Part shown: piece by piece, positions 27,360 to 36,378 of the stretch
How the letters are laid out: each line of letters opens with the position of its first letter
How positions within the stretch are numbered: the stretch's first letter is position 1
NCBI GenBank assembly: GCA_050248955.1
Contig: JBFWRK010000015.1
Span: forward strand, 55,224 to 119,223
DNA length: 64,000 nucleotides
From: JBFWRK01 sp050248955
GTDB lineage: Bacteria > Actinomycetota > Acidimicrobiia > Acidimicrobiales > Ilumatobacteraceae
Reading direction: 5' to 3'
Program-made: the position numbers and the translations under genes
Notes under the pieces: model-generated
Database searches by the model: none
Told to the model about the DNA's origin: nothing
The model's input: only the letters and a program-made list of their open reading frames with translations

Positions 27360-29623
27360 GACCGATCGCTTCCAGATGGCGAGGTCGGGCTGCGGAGCTC
27401 GACCTCGCGTGGTCCGGCGACGAGCTCGCCGATCAGCCAGGTCTCCTCGCCGATCGCCCGCTGCACCGTCTCGAGGTCGTCCGGCGCGACCACCGCGACC
27501 ATGCCGATCCCCATGTTGAGCGTCCGGTACAGCTCGTGGACGGAGAGCCCGGTCGCCAGTTGCTGCACGAGCTGGAACAGCGGTGGCACCGGCCACGAGC
27601 CGAGATCGATCCGCGCGCCGCAGCCGGCCGGGAGGACCCGCGGCACGTTCTCCGGCAGACCGCCGCCGGTGATGTGGGCGAGCGCCTTGACCTTGCCGGT
27701 GTCGAGCGCGGCCGCGAGCGGCGCGAGGTACGAACGGTGCGGTGCGAGGAGCGCGTCGCCGAGCGGACGGTCGAGTGGCTCGGGTCGGGCATCGAGCGGG
27801 ATCCAGGCGAACAGCTTGCGCAGCAGCGAGTAGCCGTTCGTGTGCGGGCCTGACGAGGCCAGGCCGACGAGCAGATCGCCGGGACCGACATCGCCGGCCG
27901 GCATCATCTTCGAGTACTCGACGACGCCGACGAGCGTGCCGGCGACGTCGAACGCGCCTTCGACGTAGACGCCCGGCATCTCTGCGGTCTCGCCGCCGAG
28001 CAACGCGCAACCGCTCGCCTCGCAGGCCTTGGCCATGCCGTCGACCACCGACGCGACATGGCTCGCGTCGAGGTGGCTCGCGGCGATGTAGTCGAGGAAG
28101 AAGAGCGGACGGGCGCCCTGCACGAGCACGTCACCGACGCAGTGGTTGACGATGTCCATGCCGGACACCTCCGGACGGCCTGCCCTCGCGGCCAGCTCGA
28201 CCTTCGTGCCAACGCCGTCCGTCGATGCGATCAGGATCGGCCGCTCGAAGTCCTTCAACGCAGACACATCGAACGCGCCGCCGAACGAACCGACGCCCTT
28301 GAGCACCGCCGGCGTGTGCGTGCGCTCGACGCTCGCCTTGAGCAGGTCGACGGCGCGGGCACCCTCGTCGATGTCGACGCCGGCTGCGGCGTACGAGAGG
28401 ACCGTGGCGCCCGGTGCCCGCCAGGCGATGTCGCGGCGCACCTGCATGCCCTCGAACGAGATCGTCGCCAATCGCTCGTAGGCAGCGGCCCGCGCGCCGG
28501 CGAGGTCGGCAGCCCGTCCGGTGACCGCGAGGACCCGGCCACCGGTCGCCGTGATGGTGCCGTCGGCGGACACACTCGCTCCGGCGAGGAAGACGTCGAC
28601 CGCTGCACCGGACGCCGCGGCGTCAGCCACGGTGACGACCCCGTCGTGCACCGTCGCCGAGATGCCGTGGATCGGCGCCGGCTCGGCCACACTCGAGGGA
28701 TACCCGGAGGACGCGGCGACGACGGTGCAGGCGGCCCCCGGATGGACACGCACCTCCGCCTCGGCGAGCTCACCGCGCGTGCACGCGAGCGCGAGCCCGG
28801 CCAGGTCGCCGGCGAGGAGCGGCAGGAGCACCTGCGCCTCGGGGTCACCGAAGCGGCAGTTCCACTCGAGCAGCTTCGGGCCGTCCGTGGTGAGCATCAG
28901 GCCGGCGTAGAGCACGCCCACGTACGGCGTGCCGGCGGCTGCGAACGCGTCGACGACCGGCTGGACGAACTGGGCTGTGAGCGTTGCCGCCGACCACGGC
29001 ACGGGTGCCGGTGCGAACGCGCCCATGCCGCCTGTGTTCGGTCCGGTGTCCCCCTCGCCGATGCGCTTGTGATCCTGTGCGAGCGGCAGCGCGACCGCGG
29101 TGCGCCCGTCGCACAGCGCGATGAGCGAGCACTCGGTGCCCTCGAGGCGCTCCTCCAGGACGATCGGCCCGAGCGCGGCGAGGCGCTCGATCGCCGCTCG
29201 CGTCTCGTGATCGTCGGCGGGCACCTCGACGCCCTTGCCCGCAGCGAGCCCGGACTGCTTCACGACGATCGGTCGGCCGAACGCCGCCCACCACGCGACC
29301 GCACCATCGGCGTCCCCGGCGGCGAACGACGCAAACGCGGGGGACGGGATGCCGAGGCGCTCGGCGACCTCGCGGGCGTAGGCCTTGGAGCCTTCGAGCC
29401 TGGCGAGCTCCGCGGTGGGCCCGAAGCACGGCACCCCGCGCCGCGCGCACTCGTCCGTAACGCCTCCGACGAGTGCGTCCTCCGGGCCGACGATGACGAG
29501 CTCCGGCTGGGACGCTCCGGCCGCCGGCAGGCTCCCGGTGATCGCGACCGCGTGGCCGTGCCGGGCGCACGCCGATGCGATCGCCTGCTCCCTGCCACCC
29601 GAGCCGATCACCAGCACCCGCAT
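27356..29623 (-). CDS. purDM: PurD-PurM fusion: GAR synthetase and AIR synthetase
   Basis: This 755-residue bifunctional purine enzyme combines two steps. Residues 1 to about 402 are phosphoribosylamine-glycine ligase (PurD) with VLVIGSGGREQAIA, the ATP-grasp segments VKQSGLAAGKGVEV and EWNCRFGDPEAQVLLP, and DHKRIGEGDTGPNTGGMGA. Residues about 407-745 are AIR synthetase (PurM): KGVGSFGGAFDVSAL, ASTDGVGTKVELA, GGETAEMPGVY, SSGPHTNGYSLLRK and THITGGG-like HITGGGLPEN. Only a few residues separate the two domains and the frame is continuous, so this is a true fusion, not two overlapping genes. Its ATG overlaps the purF stop by one base (TGATG), and its own stop overlaps purN. Bacterial PurD and PurM are normally separate. 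Confidence 0.94.
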   Translation of the reverse strand: MRVLVIGSGGREQAIASACARHGHAVAITGSLPAAGASQPELVIVGPEDALVGGVTDECARRGVPCFGPTAELARLEGSKAYAREVAERLGIPSPAFASFAAGDADGAVAWWAAFGRPIVVKQSGLAAGKGVEVPADDHETRAAIERLAALGPIVLEERLEGTECSLIALCDGRTAVALPLAQDHKRIGEGDTGPNTGGMGAFAPAPVPWSAATLTAQFVQPVVDAFAAAGTPYVGVLYAGLMLTTDGPKLLEWNCRFGDPEAQVLLPLLAGDLAGLALACTRGELAEAEVRVHPGAACTVVAASSGYPSSVAEPAPIHGISATVHDGVVTVADAAASGAAVDVFLAGASVSADGTITATGGRVLAVTGRAADLAGARAAAYERLATISFEGMQVRRDIAWRAPGATVLSYAAAGVDIDEGARAVDLLKASVERTHTPAVLKGVGSFGGAFDVSALKDFERPILIASTDGVGTKVELAARAGRPEVSGMDIVNHCVGDVLVQGARPLFFLDYIAASHLDASHVASVVDGMAKACEASGCALLGGETAEMPGVYVEGAFDVAGTLVGVVEYSKMMPAGDVGPGDLLVGLASSGPHTNGYSLLRKLFAWIPLDARPEPLDRPLGDALLAPHRSYLAPLAAALDTGKVKALAHITGGGLPENVPRVLPAGCGARIDLGSWPVPPLFQLVQQLATGLSVHELYRTLNMGIGMVAVVAPDDLETVQRAIGEETWLIGELVAGPREVELRSPTSPSGSDRS

Positions 29624-31044
29624 CAGGCGAGCACGCCTTCGAACGAGAGCTTCGCCTGCGCCGATTGCACCGCGATCGGGTAGCGGCCGTGGAAGCAGGC
29701 GTTGCAGTACCCCTCCTCACGGCCGACCGCGCGCATCATGCCGTCGATCGACAGGAAGCCGAGCGAGTCGGCACCGACCTCGACGCGCATCTCTTCGATC
29801 GAGAGCCTGGCTGCCATCAGGTCGCCGTCGTGACCCATGTCGACACCGAAGTGGCACGGGTTCGTGATCGGTGGGCACGTGATCCGCAGGTGCACCTCCG
29901 TCGCGCCGGCCTCGCGGATGAGGCGCACGAGCGGCCCTGCCGTCGTGCCGCGAACGAGCGAGTCGTCGATCACGACGACGCGCTTGCCGGCGAGGTTCTC
30001 GGGCAGTGCGTTGAACTTCATCGCGACGCCACGATCGCGCATCTCCTGCGTCGGCTCGATGAACGTGCGGCCGATGTAGCGGTTCTTGATCAGGCCGTCG
30101 TTGAACGGCAGCCCGCTGCGGCGGGCGTAGCCGATCGCGGCGGGGATCGAGGAGTCCGGGACGGGCACGACGACATCCGCCTCGGCCGGGCACTCGTCGG
30201 CGAGCTCCTCACCGAGGCGCTGCCGGACCTGGTGGACGCTGCGGTCGTCCCACGTCGAATCGGGACGGCTGAAGTAGACGAACTCGAACGTGCAGCGAGC
30301 CTGCTGCGCCGCCGGCGCGAGCACCTGGTGCCGGTGGAGCTCGGCACCCTGCAGCGTGATGATCTCGCCGGGCGCGACCTCGGTGACGTCGACGCAGCCG
30401 AGGGTCTGCAGCGCGCACGTCTCGGACGCGACTGCGTGACCACCGGACGGGAGGCGGCCGACCGACAGCGGGCGGAATCCCCACGGATCGCGGACGGCGA
30501 TGACCCGGTCGGCAGCGAGCAGCACGAGCGAGTAGGCGCCCTTCCATGCCGGCAGCGTCCGCTCGACGCGCTCCTCCCACGTGCGCCCACCGGCTGCCGC
30601 GAGCATCAGCGTGAGCACCTCGGTGTCGCTCGTGGCGGTGAGCCCGAAGCCACGGGCGAGCAGTTCCTCGCGCAGCTCCGGCGCGTTGACGAGGTTGCCG
30701 TTGTGGGCGACGGCGAGTGGTCCGTGCATCGTCTCGACGAGGAACGGCTGGGCGTTGCGCTGTCCGGGAGCGCCCGTCGTCGAGTAGCGGGTGTGCCCGA
30801 TCGCGTTGTACCCGGTGAGCGGCGCCAGGCTCTCCGGCGAGAAGATCCGGCTGACGAGCCCGGCGTCCTTGTGGAGCCGTGCCCGCTGCCCGTCGGAGAC
30901 GGCGATGCCGGCAGCCTCCTGGCCACGGTGCTGCAACGCGTACAGCCCGAAGAACGCGAGCTGCGCGACGCCCTCGCCGTGCGGTGTCGACAGCCCGAGC
31001 ACGCCGCACTCCTCGTGCGGTGCGTCGTCACTGTGGAGCGTCAT
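29623..31044 (-). CDS. purF: Amidophosphoribosyltransferase, iron-sulfur type
   Basis: PurF makes phosphoribosylamine from PRPP and glutamine, the committed step of the pathway. The 473-residue precursor starts MTLHSDDAPHEECGVLG. The Cys after HEE would become the N-terminal nucleophile once a 12-residue propeptide is removed. The C-terminal phosphoribosyltransferase domain has the PRPP loop VVVIDDSLVRGTT. Four Cys in ARCTFEFVYFSRPDS, PPITNPCHFG and YCNACFHGRYP match the [4Fe-4S] ligands of the Bacillus-type enzyme, so oxygen-sensitive regulation is plausible. The ATG overlaps the purC stop (ATGA). The longer upstream frame lacks homology. Confidence 0.96.
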   Translation of the reverse strand: MTLHSDDAPHEECGVLGLSTPHGEGVAQLAFFGLYALQHRGQEAAGIAVSDGQRARLHKDAGLVSRIFSPESLAPLTGYNAIGHTRYSTTGAPGQRNAQPFLVETMHGPLAVAHNGNLVNAPELREELLARGFGLTATSDTEVLTLMLAAAGGRTWEERVERTLPAWKGAYSLVLLAADRVIAVRDPWGFRPLSVGRLPSGGHAVASETCALQTLGCVDVTEVAPGEIITLQGAELHRHQVLAPAAQQARCTFEFVYFSRPDSTWDDRSVHQVRQRLGEELADECPAEADVVVPVPDSSIPAAIGYARRSGLPFNDGLIKNRYIGRTFIEPTQEMRDRGVAMKFNALPENLAGKRVVVIDDSLVRGTTAGPLVRLIREAGATEVHLRITCPPITNPCHFGVDMGHDGDLMAARLSIEEMRVEVGADSLGFLSIDGMMRAVGREEGYCNACFHGRYPIAVQSAQAKLSFEGVLA

Positions 31045-31988
31045 GCGAACTTCCCTTCGTCGAGTGCGGCCTTGATGCGGTCGGCGACCGGGTAGGAGCC
31101 CGGGTCGAACGCGAGGCCGGTGATTCGTTCGTAGGCGGCGACGTAGCGGGCCGTCGTCGCCTGCCACACCTCCGCCGGCAGGACGGGTGGCGGCCCGTCG
31201 CCTGCGTATCCGGCGTCGATCAACGCTCGGCGAATGACTTCCTTGTCGAGGCTCTCCGGTTCCTCGCCGGCGGCGAGCCGCTCGTCGTACGAGGCAGCCT
31301 CCCAGAAACGGGACGAGTCGGGTGTGTGCACCTCGTCGATGAGCAGCAGGTCACCCCCGGGGCCCAATCCGAACTCGTACTTCGTGTCGGCGAGGATGAG
31401 TCCGGCGGCCGCGGCCACCTGCTGACCACGGGCGAACACGGCGAGCGCCGCCTCCTGCACCCGGGCCCACAGACGGGCCTCGAGGTAACCCTTGTCGGTC
31501 ACGTCGGCACAGGTCAGCGCTTCGTCGTGGCCGCCGGCCGCCGCCTTCGTCGTGGGCGTGACGATCGGGGTGGGGAGCGCGGTGTTCTTCCGGAGGCCAT
31601 CCGGGAAGCGGTAACCGTAGATCGTGCGTTCGCCATCTGCGTAGCGCTTCCAGAGCGACGTCGACGTGACTCCCGTGATGTGGCCGCGCACGACCACCTC
31701 GACGGGCAGTGGCGTCGCCGCGGTGCCGATCAGGACGTTCGGATCGGGGACGGCGATCGCGTGGTTGGCGACGATGTCGCCGGTCTCGGCGAACCACCAG
31801 GCGGCGAGCTGGTTGAGGACCTGCCCCTTGTACGGCACGCCGGCGATGACACGATCGAACGCGGACAGCCGATCGGTCGTGACGAAGAGCCGCCGCTCGC
31901 CGGGGAGCGCGTACGACACCCGCACCTTGCCGACCCGGGGATCGGGGAGCGCGAGGTCGATCTCCGTGAACGGCACGACGGCGGTCAT
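31041..31988 (-). CDS. purC: SAICAR synthetase
   Basis: PurC ligates aspartate to CAIR using ATP. The 315-residue protein is longer than the short bacterial type (about 240) and closer to the yeast-like length. Visible motifs are GKVRVSYALPGERRLFVTTD, SAFDRV, VEVVVRGHITG, LADTKYEFG and LLIDEVHTPDSSRFW. The ATG at 31988 lies 1 base beyond the purQ stop. A long frame continues upstream but is antisense-like composition inside purQ. Its own stop overlaps the purF start (ATGA). Confidence 0.95.
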   Translation of the reverse strand: MTAVVPFTEIDLALPDPRVGKVRVSYALPGERRLFVTTDRLSAFDRVIAGVPYKGQVLNQLAAWWFAETGDIVANHAIAVPDPNVLIGTAATPLPVEVVVRGHITGVTSTSLWKRYADGERTIYGYRFPDGLRKNTALPTPIVTPTTKAAAGGHDEALTCADVTDKGYLEARLWARVQEAALAVFARGQQVAAAAGLILADTKYEFGLGPGGDLLLIDEVHTPDSSRFWEAASYDERLAAGEEPESLDKEVIRRALIDAGYAGDGPPPVLPAEVWQATTARYVAAYERITGLAFDPGSYPVADRIKAALDEGKFA

Positions 31989-31989
31989 C

Positions 31990-32727
31990 TCAGAGCTCCT
32001 TCGCGTGACGGACACCCGCTTCGAACAGCTGCAACCCGAGGCCGCCGGCCGTGGCGCGGCCGGCGCGGGGATGCTGGCGGGGGACGACGTGGTTCTCCGG
32101 ATGCGGCATGAGCCCGAGCACGACGCCGGTCGGGTCGCAGATCCCGGCGACGTCGCCGCGGGAGCCGTTCGGGTTGCGCCCGGCGTACGTGAGGGCGATC
32201 TGGTCGCCATCGGTGAGCGCCGCGAAGGTCTCGTCGTCGCACGTGAACCGGCCTTCGCCGTGGGCGATCGGACAGTCGATCCCGCCGTCGAGCGTCGAGG
32301 TCCAGATGCAGCGGGACGATCGAGGGGTGAGACTGACCCAGCGGCAGTCGAAGCGTCCGGACTCGTTGTGGCCGAGCGCCACGTGACGGCCGGCGCCGGG
32401 GAGCAGCCCGGAGCGGACGAGGGCCTGGAAGCCGTTGCAGATCCCGAGCACCGGACGGCCCGCAGCGACGAACGCGGCGAGCTCGTCGCCGAGCGCGGCG
32501 GAGGAGAGGTCGAGCGCGAGCAGGCGCCCCGCTCCGAGCGCGTCGGCGTACGAGAAGCCGCCGGCGACGACGATGAGACGCGCCTCGCGCACGAGCTCCG
32601 GCCGTTCGACGAGCTCGCCGACGAGCGCGATGCGCGGCTCCGCTCCGGCGAGATCGAGCGCGAACGCGGCATCGTGATCGCGGTTCGTGCCGGGCCCGCG
32701 CACGACGAGAGCGCTCGGCCGGCTCAC
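31990..32727 (-). CDS. purQ: FGAM synthase glutaminase subunit PurQ
   Basis: PurQ is the class I glutamine amidotransferase subunit that supplies ammonia to the FGAM synthase. The 245-residue protein has ALVVRGPGTNRDHDAAFA at the N-terminus, AGGFSYADALGAG, the nucleophile elbow PVLGICNGFQALV with its Cys, and the His-Glu pair in GLMPHPENHVVP. The GTG at 32727 overlaps the purSL stop as GTGA. Separate PurQ together with a PurS-containing partner identifies the three-part enzyme type rather than the single large PurL of gammaproteobacteria. Confidence 0.94.
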   Translation of the reverse strand: MSRPSALVVRGPGTNRDHDAAFALDLAGAEPRIALVGELVERPELVREARLIVVAGGFSYADALGAGRLLALDLSSAALGDELAAFVAAGRPVLGICNGFQALVRSGLLPGAGRHVALGHNESGRFDCRWVSLTPRSSRCIWTSTLDGGIDCPIAHGEGRFTCDDETFAALTDGDQIALTYAGRNPNGSRGDVAGICDPTGVVLGLMPHPENHVVPRQHPRAGRATAGGLGLQLFEAGVRHAKEL

Positions 32728-35585
32728 GTCGACCCTCCCTCGGCGTCGAAGCGCTGCCATGCGCGCAGGAGCTCGTCGATGGTCAGTGTCCGGCAGCCCG
32801 GCAGCCGGAGCTCGGGCGTGGCGGTGACGGTGCCGAGCACGAGCACTGGTTCGTCGAGCGCGTCCGTCAGCTCGCCGACGTCGCCCGGCGCGACCTCGAG
32901 CACGAAGCGCCCGGTCGACTCGGCGAACAGCGACGTGATGGCGTCCGCGGTCGGGAGCTGCTCGATCGTGGCGCCGAGACGACCACCGATCGCCATCTCG
33001 GCGACCGCCACCGCGAGGCCGCCCTCGCTGAGGTCGTGGCACGAGCGGACGAGGCCGGCTCGCATCACGGCATGGAGCCGGCGGTATCGACGGTGGGCGT
33101 CGGCGTCCGGCGTGGGCACGGTGCCGAGGTCGTCCGGTGCGCCGTGCACGAGGTCGAAGTGGCTGCCCGCGAACTCGTGGAGCGTGCGCCCGACGAGGAC
33201 CAGCACGTTGCCGGGCTCGGCGAGATCGGTGGTGACGCAGCGCCCAGCGTCGGGGACGTGGGCGATCGCCGTGATGACGAGCGTCGGCGGCACCGAATGG
33301 CGTTCACCGTCGGCACCGACGTACTCGTTGTTCAGCGAGTCCTTGCCGGACACGAACGGCGCACCATGCGCACCAGCGCCGTCGCAGCATCCCGTGACGG
33401 CCGCGGCGAGCGCGCCGAGCGTCGACGGTCGCCGGGGGTCGCCCCACGAGAAGTTGTCGAGCAGCGCGACCCGATCGGGGTCGGCGCCGACGGCGACGAC
33501 GTTGCGCATCGCCTCGTCGACCGCGGCGCGAGCCATCAGCTCCGGATCGTGCTCGCCGAACCACGGGTTCACGCCGATGCCGATCGCGATGCCCTGGGTG
33601 TCCGCCGGCTCGGCGAGGACGACGCCGTCCGCAGGGCCGTCGAGCTCGGCGCCGACGAGCGGACGCACGACGGTGGCGCCGCGGATCTCGTGGTCGTACC
33701 GGTGGACGATGTCCGCCTTGGACGCGATGTTCCGGTGACCGAGCAGGGCGAGCAACGTCCCCGCCGGGTCGTCGGTGCGTCGTTGCGCGCCTGCGGTTCG
33801 ATCGGGTGTCGGGAGGACGGCGGTCATCGTTCGTTGCGGCCGACCGTCGTGGAGGAAGCGGGTGTCGAGCTCGAGCACCGCCGTGTCGCCGTAGTGGACC
33901 CGCAGCAGCCCGTCGCCGGTGAACGAGCCGAGATCCGTGAGCTCGACGCCGTGGCGCCGGCAGGCGTGCTCGACGGTCGCGAGCTGCATCGGCGGGACCG
34001 CCAGCACCATGCGTTCCTGCGCCTCGGACAACCAGATCTCCCACGGCGCGAGGCCCGGGTACTTCAGCGGGACCGTGGCGAGGTCGACGTCAGCTCCGAT
34101 CCCCTCGGCCATCTCGCCGACGGCGGAGGACAGTCCGCCGGCGCCGCAGTCGGTGATCGCCGTGAACAGCCCGGCGATGTCGTCGAGCAGGTCGATCAGG
34201 AGCTTCTCGATGATCGGGTCGCCGATCTGCACGCTCGCACCCGCGACCTCGCCGGTCGTGGCGTCCATCGTGCGGCTCGAGAACGTGGCGCCCCGCAGCC
34301 CGTCCCGGCCCGTGCGCCCGCCGAGTGAGACGACCCGATCGCCCGGTTGCGGACCGGGGAGCGGACCGCTGTCGTCGGCGACACCGATGCAGCCGCAGAA
34401 CACGAGCGGATTCGCCGTGTACCGGTCGTCGTAGAGCACGGCGCCGGCGACCGTCGGCAGCCCGATCTTGTTGCCGTAGTCCGCGACACCCTCGACCACG
34501 CCGCGCTCGATCCGGCGCGGGTGGAGCACGCCGTCGGGCAGCTCCGCGGGGTCGAGATCGGGGAGGCCGAAGCACAGGATGTCGGTGGTGGCGATCGGCC
34601 GGTGGGCCGTGCCCATGACGTCGCGGATGACCCCGCCGACGCCCGTGTTGGCGCCGCCGAACGGCTCGACAGCGGAGGGGTGGTTGTGCGTCTCGGCCTT
34701 GACCGCGATGGTCCGCCCGGGGACGAACGAGACGATGCCTGCGTTCCCGACGAACGCGGATCGGACGAAGGGGGCAGCGATCGTGTCGGTCGAGTCGCGC
34801 AGCTGTGCGAGCAGCGGCCGGATCACCTGTCCCTCCGGCGTGGTGATCAGTGCCCGGAAGGTCTTGTGCGAGCAGTGCTCGCTCCAGGTCTGGGCGAGCG
34901 TCTCGAGCTCGACGTCGGTCGGGTCACGGCCGACGACGGCGAAGTGCTCCTGGATGACCCTGAGCTCTGCGAGGTCGAGCGACAACCCCCGCTCCCGATC
35001 CAGCGCGAGCAGCTCGTCGTCGCTCAGCCCGCCGAGCGGCACCCGGGTCACCGTGCTGTCGGCCTGCTCGCCGGTGGGGAACGCCGGCTCGATCGCGCCC
35101 CCCGTCGACCAGCGCTCGATCACGGGGTTGGCGAGCAGGCGGCGCACGAGTCGGTCGGTGTCGGCGTCGTCGAGGTCGCCGGTGATCGTGAACCGCTTGC
35201 CGGTCGACGCCGCGTCGATCTGAGCGTGCAGCGCTCCGGCTGCCCGGAGCAGCTCGCTCGAGGACGCGTCGGTGACGCCGGGATGGAGCGTCGTCTCGAC
35301 GACGACGGTGCGCGCGGGCTGCGCCGTGGCGTCATCGGCAGATGCGCCCCAGGCGGCGCGCTGGAGCAGCGGATCGACGAGCAGGGACGTGATCGCCGCC
35401 TTCGCGTCGTCGTCCAGATCGGCCCGCAGGAACACGAGATCCTCGACGTCGACCCGCTCGACGGCCGCGATCCCGAGGGCGTGCGCGTCGGCCGTGAGGC
35501 TGTCGGAGCGGGGGTCGCCGGACACGGTGGTGACGGCGAGGCGATGGACGGCGGTCATGAGACCATCCACGTCGTCGTCATGCAT
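32724..35585 (-). CDS. purSL: FGAM synthase PurSL fusion
   Basis: The 953-residue protein combines PurS and PurL functions. The first ~170 residues contain two PurS-like halves. The second is recognisable from VVVETTLHPGVTDASS, FTITGDLDD and LLANPVIERW, and the first (residues about 10-85) has a related layout. Residues about 185-953 are the PurL synthetase: TWSEHCSHKTF, AVKAETHNHPSAVEPFGGA, GGVIRDVMGTAHRPIATTD, ITDCGAGGLSSAVGEMAEG and FVSGKDSLNNEY. No free-standing purS lies in the operon, which supports the fusion. An internal ATG 27 bases downstream (35558) could be the real start. It is the first gene of the purine operon. TTGACT at 35632-35637 (minus strand) may be its -35 element, but no convincing -10 was found. 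Confidence 0.92.
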   Translation of the reverse strand: MHDDDVDGLMTAVHRLAVTTVSGDPRSDSLTADAHALGIAAVERVDVEDLVFLRADLDDDAKAAITSLLVDPLLQRAAWGASADDATAQPARTVVVETTLHPGVTDASSSELLRAAGALHAQIDAASTGKRFTITGDLDDADTDRLVRRLLANPVIERWSTGGAIEPAFPTGEQADSTVTRVPLGGLSDDELLALDRERGLSLDLAELRVIQEHFAVVGRDPTDVELETLAQTWSEHCSHKTFRALITTPEGQVIRPLLAQLRDSTDTIAAPFVRSAFVGNAGIVSFVPGRTIAVKAETHNHPSAVEPFGGANTGVGGVIRDVMGTAHRPIATTDILCFGLPDLDPAELPDGVLHPRRIERGVVEGVADYGNKIGLPTVAGAVLYDDRYTANPLVFCGCIGVADDSGPLPGPQPGDRVVSLGGRTGRDGLRGATFSSRTMDATTGEVAGASVQIGDPIIEKLLIDLLDDIAGLFTAITDCGAGGLSSAVGEMAEGIGADVDLATVPLKYPGLAPWEIWLSEAQERMVLAVPPMQLATVEHACRRHGVELTDLGSFTGDGLLRVHYGDTAVLELDTRFLHDGRPQRTMTAVLPTPDRTAGAQRRTDDPAGTLLALLGHRNIASKADIVHRYDHEIRGATVVRPLVGAELDGPADGVVLAEPADTQGIAIGIGVNPWFGEHDPELMARAAVDEAMRNVVAVGADPDRVALLDNFSWGDPRRPSTLGALAAAVTGCCDGAGAHGAPFVSGKDSLNNEYVGADGERHSVPPTLVITAIAHVPDAGRCVTTDLAEPGNVLVLVGRTLHEFAGSHFDLVHGAPDDLGTVPTPDADAHRRYRRLHAVMRAGLVRSCHDLSEGGLAVAVAEMAIGGRLGATIEQLPTADAITSLFAESTGRFVLEVAPGDVGELTDALDEPVLVLGTVTATPELRLPGCRTLTIDELLRAWQRFDAEGGST

Positions 35586-35674
35586 CGAACGTATCGAGAC
35601 GGCTCGTGCGGCCTCCGCTGCTTGAACGAAAAGTCAATGGACCGACGGTGCGGTCAGGTGGCACACCCTGCCCG

Positions 35675-35680
35675 TACAGT
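35675..35680 (+). promoter_or_regulatory. Predicted -10 element of a leaderless histidine phosphatase transcript
   Basis: TACAGT ends 7 bases before the GTG at 35688, a spacing that puts the transcription start at or next to the start codon. No ribosome-binding site precedes the GTG. A -35 element is not clear. This lies in the 102-base divergent spacer with the purine operon. Confidence 0.4.
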
Positions 35681-35687
35681 CGGCGAT

Positions 35688-36356
35688 GTGTCAGACCAGC
35701 GCCCCACTCGCCTCGTACTCGTGCGCCACGGTGAGTCGATCGTCACTGTGAACCGTGTGATCGGGGGGTATCGCACCTGCACCGGGCTCTCGGATCTCGG
35801 GCGTCAGCAGGCCGAGCGGTTGCGTGACCGGCTCGCCCGCACCGGCGAGCTCGCCACCGACCGGCTGTACAGCAGCAACTTCGCGCGGGCCCTCGAGACG
35901 GCGGAGATCATCGCGCCCGCGCTCCGTGGTCTCGAGGTGCTGGAGGAGCCCGGGTTCGGCGAGCACGACCCAGGCCCCGACTGCGACGGGCTCACCTACA
36001 GCGCCTTCGTCGAGCAGTACGGCACCGGTCGCAACTGGGAGGACCCGTTCGCCGAGAGCTTCCCGGGGGGTGAGACCATTGCCACGTTCCACCACCGTGT
36101 GGGCGCGGCCGCCTACGGCATCGTCAGCCGTCATGCGGGCGAGACGATCGTCGTGTCGTGCCACGGTGGCGTGGTCGACGCGCTGCTCCGCCAGTTCCTC
36201 CGGCTGCCGTCCACCGGCGGCTTCGAGGTCCACACGATCAACACGTCGATCACCGAGTTCATGCTCGCGCCGTCGCGGCTGTGGCGGATGGTCCGCTACA
36301 ACGACAGCGCCCACCTCGAAGGACTGCCCACCGAGACGCCCAGGTCGTCCTCGTGA
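35688..36356 (+). CDS. Histidine phosphatase (phosphoglycerate-mutase-like)
   Basis: The 222-residue member of the histidine phosphatase superfamily has the phosphohistidine motif LVRHGESIVTVN at the N-terminus. Later come YSSNFARALETAEII (second Arg), a catalytic acid in GGETIATF, and the second His in VVSCHGGVVDALL. Substrates in this superfamily range from phosphoglycerate to alpha-ribazole phosphate and small phosphoesters, and nothing here picks one. The GTG at 35688 follows a likely leaderless -10. The open frame extends far upstream antisense to purSL, which I regard as chance. The GMC gene follows after 22 bases. Confidence 0.88.
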   Translation: MSDQRPTRLVLVRHGESIVTVNRVIGGYRTCTGLSDLGRQQAERLRDRLARTGELATDRLYSSNFARALETAEIIAPALRGLEVLEEPGFGEHDPGPDCDGLTYSAFVEQYGTGRNWEDPFAESFPGGETIATFHHRVGAAAYGIVSRHAGETIVVSCHGGVVDALLRQFLRLPSTGGFEVHTINTSITEFMLAPSRLWRMVRYNDSAHLEGLPTETPRSSS

Positions 36357-36378
36357 TCCTCCGATCGGCCGCGCGGCG

